Of a DNA stretch of 6,523 bases, positions 1 through 5,609 are shown piece by piece. This stretch comes from GCA-002712965 sp913048525 (GTDB taxonomy: Bacteria > Chloroflexota > Dehalococcoidia > Lucifugimonadales > UBA826): positions 1 to 6,523 of the forward strand of contig CAJWWP010000069.1 of the NCBI GenBank assembly GCA_913048525.1, given 5' to 3'. A model generated the notes under the pieces. The model did no database searches. It was not told the DNA's origin and saw only the letters and a program-made list of their open reading frames with translations. The translations under genes were made by a program, and so were the position numbers. Each line of letters starts with the position of its first letter. Position 1 is the first letter of the stretch.

Positions 1-696
1 GTTGGCCCTGACGACTCAATATGGACTACCGATAACACTGACCACACTGTTAGAAAATGGACTGCTAACGGCAAGGAGTTAATGGTTATTGGGACTCCTG
101 ACAAGTCATCTCCCCTCCAGAGCGGAGAACCATTCAACCAACCAACCGATGTGGCATTTGGTCTTGACGGTTCGATATATGTTACAGACGGTTATGGAAA
201 CTCACGGGTTCACCATTTCACGCCACAGGGGAAATTAATAAGGTCATGGGGTGAAAGAGGTACGGCACCAGGTGAGTTTATGATTCCACACGGGGTAGCA
301 GTAGACCCAACCGGACTCGTATACGTATGCGATAGAGAGAACAGTAGGATTCAAATATTTACTTCAGAGGGTCACTATATTACACACTGGAAAGGGATAC
401 ACCGCCCCAATCAGATAGTTATTGGAAAAGATGGCAACGTGTACGTCACCGAGCTTGGGTACAGGAACTCATACGGCAGTAACCATTTCGTCGATCAAAA
501 TGTAGCCACTCATAATTCAGGACTAAAAATCATGACGAAGACTGGACAGTGGCTTGGAGGTTGGGGAGCCGGCACACACACTCCTGGAGACTTTGTAGCC
601 GCTCACGCCGTCGGCATTGACTCGGAAAATAGTCTCTATGTTGGTGAGACTCTTAAAGGTGCACGACTCCAAAAATTCGTTCGAGTAGTAACCTGA
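1..696 (+). CDS. NHL beta-propeller protein, PAL-like (5' truncated)
   Basis: The frame is open from base 1 and ends at TGA 694-696. The 231 visible residues are the C-terminal part of a longer protein, and the ATG at 82 is internal because the propeller pattern continues upstream of it. About five NHL-type blades are visible, each with a G-x-(I/V)-Y-V-x-(D/E) strand and an R-(V/I)-x-x-F strand. The blade series matches the catalytic core of peptidyl-alpha-hydroxyglycine alpha-amidating lyase: DGYGNSR (Tyr65, catalytic Tyr position), IPHGVAV (His97, zinc His position), CDREN (Arg112, active-site Arg position) and AAHAVGI (His202, a further zinc His position). The first zinc His of the family would lie just left of the window. 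In animals PAL cleaves peptidyl-hydroxyglycine to amide and glyoxylate. The bacterial substrate is unknown and no hydroxylating monooxygenase partner is visible. No signal peptide can be judged. Family assignment is firm; enzyme function is inferred. Confidence 0.85.
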   Translation, partial: VGPDDSIWTTDNTDHTVRKWTANGKELMVIGTPDKSSPLQSGEPFNQPTDVAFGLDGSIYVTDGYGNSRVHHFTPQGKLIRSWGERGTAPGEFMIPHGVAVDPTGLVYVCDRENSRIQIFTSEGHYITHWKGIHRPNQIVIGKDGNVYVTELGYRNSYGSNHFVDQNVATHNSGLKIMTKTGQWLGGWGAGTHTPGDFVAAHAVGIDSENSLYVGETLKGARLQKFVRVVT

Positions 697-717
697 CACA
701 ATTTCAATACTGATTTA

Positions 718-752
718 TGTTAGGACCAGTATCTGCGATACTGGTCCTAACA
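718..752. terminator. perfect 16-bp hairpin between convergent genes
   Basis: Bases 718-733 pair without mismatch with 737-752 around a TGC triloop (734-736). The arm begins TGTTAGGACC. It starts 22 bases after the stop of the PAL-like gene and 56 bases beyond the stop of the convergent hydrolase gene, the usual place for a bidirectional terminator. Neither flank carries a run of T, so it is not a textbook intrinsic terminator. It could instead act as an mRNA 3'-end stabiliser or be a copy of a dispersed palindromic repeat. The structure itself is certain; its role is inferred from position. Confidence 0.65.
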
Positions 753-807
753 AACAGGTAACCGTTTCCCCACCGTTTATCTAAAGATCCATCATCAAAA
801 TTTAAAG

Positions 808-1839
808 TTAATCGATTAAATCTCTAATTGCCCTGTCGACAAACTCCCTATCAGCGGGATCCATGCCCAGTCCACCCATATGGCCCCACATGGTGGGGAT
901 TTCGCGGAATTCTGCATTAGGCATAGCTGACACCTCGTCCCGGTTATCGTCGGGCCAAAAATACTGATCCGTTGAAGTAGGCATGAGCATCGCTTTGGCC
1001 TTTATAGATCCAAGAGCGGCTTTAAAGTCTCCTTGATAAATAGGGTTGTCACTGATGTCAGCATTTTGCCAAGCTCTAATTCTTGTAAGTAGATCATTGG
1101 GGTCTTGAGGTACAAATAACTGTGCAAGCACATCAGGGGTGTCCTTAAATGAATTCAGACCAAGCTTTATGTGTCCGTCCTGCCTAAAAAATTCCTGGGA
1201 AAAGGCCCATGCTGCATATACGGTGCAGAAGGCTCTCATTCCTTCATGTGGATATTCCGCAAAACTACCTCCGGCAAATATAGGATCGGCCTCAAGCGTC
1301 GCTACAAGGCCTTCGAGGAACAACCAGTTGTGCCCAGAACATTTTGCGGTTGCACAAATGGGAACTACGTTTTTTACCACATCCGGATAGATGGCCGCCC
1401 AGTGAAAAGACTGAAGGCCTCCCATGGAAGAACCGACAACCAGCCTTAACTTCGAAATCCCCAGTTCTTCGGTAACAAGCTTGTGTTGGGCTCTGACATT
1501 GTCGTAAATCGTAACCGGGGGGAAATCTGCCCCCTCAAACGGTGGTGGGGTGTTAGAAGGTGAAGATGAAAGGCCGTTACCAAACATATTTGGAGCAATT
1601 ATGAAATGCTTTTGCGGCGAAATCGCACGTTTTCTACCTTTTATTAGAACTGAGGCGGCACTTTCGTGGGTTCCACTGACCCCATGAAGTAAAAGGATTG
1701 CATTATCAGCTTCATTGTTTAATGTGCCGTATGTCTTGTAGGCTAGTTTTACGTTGGGTACTGTTATTCCGGACTGAAACTCGAAATCCTCCAAGTTGAG
1801 GATCTCATAATCCCTGATTGACTCCCTGTAGTGTGCCAT
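808..1839 (-). CDS. MetX-like alpha/beta-hydrolase
   Basis: The 343-residue protein has the alpha/beta-hydrolase fold of the homoserine O-acetyltransferase (MetX) family. The oxyanion region is LLHGVSG (51-56). The nucleophile elbow is GSSMGG, with Ser138 in the G-x-S-x-G pattern. The acid is probably Asp291 in PTSTDQYFWP, and the catalytic His is His320 in MWGHMGG. All three lie in the order and spacing of the family. It is somewhat shorter than typical MetX (about 370-380 residues), and the APNMFGNGLSSSPSN segment differs from the PNVLGGCxGSTGP seen in genuine MetX. No methionine gene lies nearby. I therefore call it a MetX-like hydrolase or acyltransferase of unknown substrate rather than MetX. 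The ATG is supported by GGAG on the minus strand (plus bases 1849-1852), nine bases upstream. It is cytoplasmic by appearance, with no signal peptide, and diverges from the gene at 2003. Confidence 0.88.
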   Translation of the reverse strand: MAHYRESIRDYEILNLEDFEFQSGITVPNVKLAYKTYGTLNNEADNAILLLHGVSGTHESAASVLIKGRKRAISPQKHFIIAPNMFGNGLSSSPSNTPPPFEGADFPPVTIYDNVRAQHKLVTEELGISKLRLVVGSSMGGLQSFHWAAIYPDVVKNVVPICATAKCSGHNWLFLEGLVATLEADPIFAGGSFAEYPHEGMRAFCTVYAAWAFSQEFFRQDGHIKLGLNSFKDTPDVLAQLFVPQDPNDLLTRIRAWQNADISDNPIYQGDFKAALGSIKAKAMLMPTSTDQYFWPDDNRDEVSAMPNAEFREIPTMWGHMGGLGMDPADREFVDRAIRDLID

Positions 1840-1875
1840 ACTGCCAGACTCCAGAATAAATTATTGGGTTTGGAT

Positions 1876-1905
1876 ATGATTCCGCCAGTATACTGAGATA
1901 GTCAA
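1876..1905 (-). promoter_or_regulatory. possible promoter for the MetX-like gene
   Basis: On the minus strand, TTGACT (plus bases 1900-1905, five of six to the -35 consensus) is followed after 18 bases by AATCAT (plus bases 1876-1881, four of six to the -10 consensus). This would start the transcript about 30 bases before the hydrolase ATG. The -10 match is weak, and sigma preferences in this organism are unknown. Confidence 0.3.
1886..1895. promoter_or_regulatory. 10-bp palindrome, possible operator
   Basis: CAGTATACTG is a perfect palindrome lying inside the spacer between the -35-like and -10-like boxes of the minus-strand promoter candidate. A repressor bound here would block transcription of the MetX-like gene. 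Ten-base palindromes also arise by chance, so the support is mainly positional. No regulator gene is in the window. Confidence 0.3.
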
Positions 1906-1912
1906 TATTCGC

Positions 1913-1929
1913 CACTCAACTGTTGAGTG
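1913..1929. promoter_or_regulatory. 17-bp palindrome, probable operator
   Basis: CACTCAAC and GTTGAGTG are exact inverted 8-bp arms around a single central T (1921). With a one-base centre this suits a dimeric DNA-binding protein, not an RNA hairpin. It sits midway between two divergent genes, overlaps the TTGAGT box that could be the -35 of the plus-strand operon, and lies about three helical turns from the palindrome at 1886-1895. Its symmetry and location make it the best operator candidate in the window. The binding factor cannot be named. Confidence 0.5.
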
Positions 1930-1950
1930 AATTACCGATTCTACTAAACT
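1923..1950 (+). promoter_or_regulatory. possible promoter for the plus-strand operon
   Basis: TTGAGT (1923-1928) and TAAACT (1945-1950) are separated by 16 bases, and each matches the sigma-70 consensus at four of six positions. They lie about 50 bases before the ATG at 2003 in an AT-rich stretch. CATAAT at 1973-1978 is a better -10 match but has no good -35 partner, so the true start point is uncertain. Confidence 0.28.
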
Positions 1951-2002
1951 AAATCTCATAAATAATCGAAAACATAATTCGCTGTGAATCCAAGGAGAAC
2001 TG

Positions 2003-3187
2003 ATGAAAGTAACAAGGATCCGAACAAGACCATATTTTTTTCAATTAGATCGCCTCATGGGGGATTCAAACTTCCCAAGTGGGAACATGAACATGTCAGG
2101 AATGATCGTATATATAGATACTGATGAGGGTCTCTCTGGTATATCTATTAGTAGCCCTGGAACCGATAACGCCATAAAGACGTTAGAGCCTCTTTTAGTC
2201 GGGAAAGATCCCAGGGGCGTCAAGGGATTATGGAGACTCATGATTGACGCTGTATTCAAAGGTGGAAACGAAGGGACTATGAACGATGCAATAGGAGCTA
2301 TTGATGTAGGTCTATGGGACTTAAAAGCGAAAATAAACGAGGAACCATTGTGGAAAACACTTGGTGGCTCAACAAGATATGTGAAAGTCTACGCAAGTGG
2401 CATAGATATGCCATTAACAGACCAGGAAATTGCGGATCTTTATGAAAATGCAGCTTCTCAAGGTATAAGTGCAGGGAAGCTAAAGGTAGGAATAGATCGA
2501 GATTCTGACCTGCGGCGAATCGGCATTATGAATGATGCACTAAAAAAATCCAGAAAACCTGTGCAACTCTTAATAGACTCAAACGAATATTGGTCAGCAA
2601 AACAAGCTATCAGAAATATTAGAGCTATAGAAGAACGTTTTGAGATTTTCTGGGTCGAGGAGCCTGCCCGCAGGTGGGATTACAGAGGTCTAAGAAAGGT
2701 TTCACAATCCGTAACTGCCGCTGTCGCCACCGGAGAAAACTTAGCCGATATAAAAGATTTTACCCCGCTTTTTCAAAATGAAGCCGTAGATGTAGCACAA
2801 ATAGGTATGGGAACCAGCGGGATAACTGGGATGATGAAAGTTGCAGATATGGCCTACGGATACGAAATTCCAGTATCACTTATGAATTCTCCTGTTAATT
2901 ATGAAGCCCCCGCCGCATCGGCTATTTCTAATCATATGATGATGGAAGTTTTCCACGACAGGGACGCTGGCATATTGGTTACCGACTCAACAATCAAAGA
3001 CGGATATTTAGTATTGGGGGATACACCCGGAAACGGTTTAAGTATCGATGAGTCCAGTCTAGCAAAATTGCCTACAACCCCCATGGACAATACCGGTGGA
3101 GGGGCAGGGGCATCTGCATTAGGGCGAAGAAGAGGAGCAGGACTTTTGGAAGTGCCCTCCCATGAGGCGGAAACATTGGATGAATAA
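2003..3187 (+). CDS. mandelate racemase-like enolase-superfamily protein
   Basis: The 394-residue protein has an N-terminal capping domain (about 1-120, with the usual AIDVGLWDLKAK helix at 99-110) and a C-terminal barrel. The mandelate racemase pattern is visible: Lys159-x-Lys161 on strand two, and metal ligands Asp192 (LLIDSN), Glu219 (WVEEP) and Glu245 (ATGEN). Asp263 (VDVAQIG) fits the dyad Asp. At the usual dyad His position the sequence is IPVSLMNSP, with Met294 instead of His, which suggests altered chemistry or substrate. The normal family ending (LVLGDTPGNGLSIDE) finishes near residue 350. A tail of about 38 residues follows, Gly-rich then GRRRGAGLLEVP. AAGGAG (1992-1997), five bases upstream, fixes the start. 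It heads a probable operon with the next two genes, both enzymes suited to hydroxy-acid metabolism. A cytoplasmic dehydratase, racemase or epimerase is likely; the substrate is unknown. Confidence 0.9.
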   Translation: MKVTRIRTRPYFFQLDRLMGDSNFPSGNMNMSGMIVYIDTDEGLSGISISSPGTDNAIKTLEPLLVGKDPRGVKGLWRLMIDAVFKGGNEGTMNDAIGAIDVGLWDLKAKINEEPLWKTLGGSTRYVKVYASGIDMPLTDQEIADLYENAASQGISAGKLKVGIDRDSDLRRIGIMNDALKKSRKPVQLLIDSNEYWSAKQAIRNIRAIEERFEIFWVEEPARRWDYRGLRKVSQSVTAAVATGENLADIKDFTPLFQNEAVDVAQIGMGTSGITGMMKVADMAYGYEIPVSLMNSPVNYEAPAASAISNHMMMEVFHDRDAGILVTDSTIKDGYLVLGDTPGNGLSIDESSLAKLPTTPMDNTGGGAGASALGRRRGAGLLEVPSHEAETLDE

Positions 3188-3273
3188 TTCCACCATATGG
3201 AACCGCGTCTTCCGTCCGAACTAAGATTCATAATGCTATAAATTAGTAAATAAAATTAACTAGGAAAGTAAGA

Positions 3274-4437
3274 ATGAAAGTCACCAAGATCACGAATCTC
3301 CCGGTCCAGGACAACGAAGGGAGACTATATTACACAGTTCGAGTAGACACGGACGCAGGCATCCATGGTCTTGGAGAAGTCGGTATCAGTAACTGGGGCC
3401 GAGCCATAGCAAACGCGGTTGACCACCTTGGTGAACTCGTGATTGGTGCTGACCCTTGGGACACAGAGAAACTCTGGCAGGAGATGTTCCGGTCAGGCTA
3501 TTTCCCTGCTGACAAGGTGTATTGCTGTGCCATAAGTGCCATAGATATCGCGCTTTGGGACATCAAGGGTAAGTCCGTGAATTTACCCACCTACAAGCTG
3601 CTCGGCGGCCAGGTGCGTGAGAAAGTTGTTTGCTACCCGCATATTAAAGGAACAGATAAGCAACAGATCGTGGAGGGTAGCAAAAGGGCCGTGGATGAGG
3701 GTTGGAAATTCGTGCGCTGGGGTCAGCCTGATCCCTGGGGAAGTTTTGAGCCCGGTGGCATTTCAATAATCGAACCGGATAAGTCGATGCGGTTGGCTGT
3801 TGAGCTTATGGGTGAAGTCCGAGAAGCGGTAGGACCCGATATCCAAATATGTTTCGATGTACACACTCAACTTGAACTGCCCCAGGTTGTGCAAATGTGT
3901 AAGCTCATGGAGGAGTTCAATCCTTTTTTCATCGAAGACCCTGTGCGTTCTGAAAATCAGGGTAGCTATCGTAACTTAAGAAGACAGGTGAACCTGCCAA
4001 TCGCCGCAGGTGAGCAGTGGGCTTCTAAGTGGCCTTTCAGAGAAGTGATCGAAGAGGACTTGATTGACTACGCACGTATCGACCTGTGCATCGTTGGCGG
4101 GATCACTGAAGCCGCTAAAATCACTCACTGGGCCGAGACTCACTACATAAACATTGCTCCTCATAATCCACTAGGTCCGGTAAGTGCTGCCGCTTGCGTC
4201 GCTCTGTGTATGGCATCTACAAACGTGGGAGTCCAGGAACTGCCTCGAAGGCCCGGCACTTACGCAACTGAACTGTTTCCACAGCAAATTGAGTGGGACG
4301 AGGGGTTTGCCTGGTGTCCCGATACGCCAGGACTAGGCGTGGACATAGACATGGAAGTTGCTGAGAAGAGTCTGGTAGACCCACAAAAATGGCCCCCCAG
4401 GCTTAGGCGTGAAGACGGGTCTATGACAAACTGGTAA
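3274..4437 (+). CDS. galactonate dehydratase-like enolase-superfamily protein
   Basis: The 387-residue protein has the full enolase-superfamily layout: a capping domain (about 1-115, with AIDIALWDIKGK at 89-100) and a barrel. Metal ligands are Asp195, Glu221 (FIEDP) and Glu247 (AAGEQW). Asp195-Val-His197 is the D-x-H signature of the D-galactonate and D-mannonate dehydratase branch, where that His helps catalysis. His297 (IAPHNPLGP) and Glu322 (VQELPRRPG) match further active-site positions of that branch, as does the C-terminal PRLRREDGS-x-TNW. The known reaction of the branch is dehydration of a sugar acid to a 2-keto-3-deoxy acid. Which sugar acid, or whether it is active on one at all, cannot be decided here, since the branch contains many low-activity members. 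AGGAA (3262-3266) lies seven bases before the ATG. The spacer to the gene upstream is 86 bases and contains TATAAA at 3237-3242, so an internal promoter is possible. The gene is clearly richer in GC than the next one. Confidence 0.92.
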   Translation: MKVTKITNLPVQDNEGRLYYTVRVDTDAGIHGLGEVGISNWGRAIANAVDHLGELVIGADPWDTEKLWQEMFRSGYFPADKVYCCAISAIDIALWDIKGKSVNLPTYKLLGGQVREKVVCYPHIKGTDKQQIVEGSKRAVDEGWKFVRWGQPDPWGSFEPGGISIIEPDKSMRLAVELMGEVREAVGPDIQICFDVHTQLELPQVVQMCKLMEEFNPFFIEDPVRSENQGSYRNLRRQVNLPIAAGEQWASKWPFREVIEEDLIDYARIDLCIVGGITEAAKITHWAETHYINIAPHNPLGPVSAAACVALCMASTNVGVQELPRRPGTYATELFPQQIEWDEGFAWCPDTPGLGVDIDMEVAEKSLVDPQKWPPRLRREDGSMTNW

Positions 4438-4463
4438 CCGAGTTCGCTACATCACAGGTTAAC

Positions 4464-4470
4464 AAAGGAA
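4464..4470 (+). promoter_or_regulatory. distant Shine-Dalgarno for the dehydrogenase gene
   Basis: AAAGGAA is the only purine-rich site before ATG 4484 and lies 13 bases away, longer than the five to nine bases seen for the other genes here. The start is still preferred because MKASIW is a typical medium-chain dehydrogenase N-terminus and no better in-frame start exists. Translation may be weaker than for its neighbours. Confidence 0.4.
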
Positions 4471-4483
4471 TACATCCACATAA

Positions 4484-5479
4484 ATGAAAGCATCAATTTG
4501 GTTGGGTAACGATAAATTTGAAATCAGAGATGTTCCTATCCCCGAAATAATGGATGATCAAGTTCTGGTAAAAGTAAAAAAGGTTGGACTCTGCGGTACA
4601 GATGTACATATAACTCAAGGTTTATTTCCTTCAACACCTCCCAAAATCTTAGGACATGAATTTAGCGGTGAAATAGTCGAGGTAGGTAAAAATGTCGACA
4701 ACCAATACATTGGAAAAAGAGTTGCTTGTAATACAACTTCAAACTGCGGGAATTGTCATAACTGCAAAAATTGGACAATTTCTAGGTGCTCTAATGAAGT
4801 AAAGTCATCCGGAGCATTTGCTGAATTTTCTGTCATGCCTCTGAGCTCAGCCATAGAAATTCCGGAAAATATGTCATATGAAGTTGCTGCCATGACAGAA
4901 CCTGCATCATGTTGCCTTTCTGGTACAGAAATGATCGATTATAAAGATGATTCAAAAATTCTTATTATTGGATCTGGGATTATGGGCATATTGTGTCTTA
5001 AGTTTGTGAAACAAAAAAATATAGGCTATGTGGTGGTTTCTGAACCAAATCCTTTGAGAAGAAAAATGGCATTAGAAATGGGAGCTGATTTCGTAATAGA
5101 CCCTAGAGGTGAGAATTTTCAAGAAGATTTAGAAAAATTAAGAGGAGAATATGGATTTGATGTCTTTATTGAGGCTGTGGGAAACCCAAATCTTCTTGCC
5201 GAGGGTATTTCACATTTGGGCCCAAGAGGACAAGCATTGATGATAGGCGTTCATCCTGAAATGTCCAATCTTGCGTATGATCTTTATGATCTTCACTATA
5301 AAGAAATCAGACTATTCGGGGCATTTGGAAGAGGGGATTCTTTTTCCTCAGTTCCTAAAATAATAGAAAGTTTTGGACTTGAAAAACTTGTCACAAGAAC
5401 ATTCAATTTAGACGAAATAAATAAAGCAATTGACCTAACTGCAGAAGGCAACGGCATGAAATACATGATTTCGCCGTAA
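4484..5479 (+). CDS. zinc-dependent medium-chain alcohol dehydrogenase
   Basis: The 331-residue protein is a complete member of the sorbitol / threonine 3-dehydrogenase group. The catalytic zinc site is Cys37 (GLCGTD), His58-Glu59 (GHEFSG) and Glu139 (TEP). The structural zinc loop has Cys88, Cys91, Cys94 and Cys102. The Rossmann motif is GSGIMG at 163-168. Glu187 at the end of the second Rossmann strand (VVVSEP) suggests NAD rather than NADP, although two arginines follow at 192-193. The family oxidises secondary alcohols of polyols, sugars or amino acids. Last in the plus-strand cluster, 46 bases after the galactonate dehydratase-like gene, it could oxidise a hydroxyl before or after a dehydratase step. 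It is slightly shorter than the usual 340-350 residues but has no broken motif. Its base composition is markedly AT-richer than the preceding gene, so it may have a different origin. The exact substrate is unknown. Confidence 0.93.
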   Translation: MKASIWLGNDKFEIRDVPIPEIMDDQVLVKVKKVGLCGTDVHITQGLFPSTPPKILGHEFSGEIVEVGKNVDNQYIGKRVACNTTSNCGNCHNCKNWTISRCSNEVKSSGAFAEFSVMPLSSAIEIPENMSYEVAAMTEPASCCLSGTEMIDYKDDSKILIIGSGIMGILCLKFVKQKNIGYVVVSEPNPLRRKMALEMGADFVIDPRGENFQEDLEKLRGEYGFDVFIEAVGNPNLLAEGISHLGPRGQALMIGVHPEMSNLAYDLYDLHYKEIRLFGAFGRGDSFSSVPKIIESFGLEKLVTRTFNLDEINKAIDLTAEGNGMKYMISP

Positions 5480-5510
5480 AAAATGTATATAGCCCCGTCA
5501 ATCTAAACGT

Positions 5511-5597
5511 GTGAAAGGACCTTTTACTGGTTTAAGAAAATTAGAGCTTTTTGGCCGCTTTAAGCCAGATTTTGTTATTAAAGAAGTTAATATTTGA
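5511..5597 (+). pseudogene. short ORF resembling a CoA-transferase N-terminus
   Basis: A 28-codon frame starts at GTG 5511 and stops at TGA 5595. Its first residues, VKGPFTGLRKLEL, resemble the GP-x-x-G-(L/I)-R-V-L-(E/D)-L start of type III (CaiB/BaiF) CoA-transferases, but the following residues do not continue that family. No Shine-Dalgarno precedes the GTG. It may be a leftover gene start, an unrelated micropeptide, or chance in an AT-rich spacer. The rest of the 5480-5609 spacer holds nothing I can support, and no convincing terminator. Confidence 0.2.
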
Positions 5598-5609
5598 TAG
5601 GTGAATTTA

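Noticed and set aside
82..84. ATG 82 as the start of the propeller gene
   Set aside because: The same frame is open back to base 1 and encodes a normal NHL strand (SIWTTD then VRKW), so the gene begins upstream of the window.
808..819. TTAATCGATTAA perfect 12-bp palindrome
   Set aside because: It lies in the last codons and stop of the MetX-like gene; it is AT-rich and short, and chance is a sufficient explanation.
1139..1449. Two overlapping plus-strand ORFs of 83 and 92 codons
   Set aside because: They lie wholly inside the MetX-like gene on the opposite strand, have no recognisable domain or ribosome binding site, and are antisense shadows.
3188..3202. TTCCA / TGGAA inverted repeat after the first enolase-superfamily gene
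   Set aside because: A five-base stem with no T-run is too weak to call a terminator, and the genes on both sides run the same way.
2932..3231. Minus-strand ORF of 99 codons over the end of the first enolase-superfamily gene
   Set aside because: Antisense to a well-supported coding region; the protein shows no motif and no start signal.
5544..5575. TGGC / GCCA inverted repeat followed by a T-rich stretch, as a terminator for the dehydrogenase gene
   Set aside because: Only a four-base stem with an eight-base loop; not stable enough to support.
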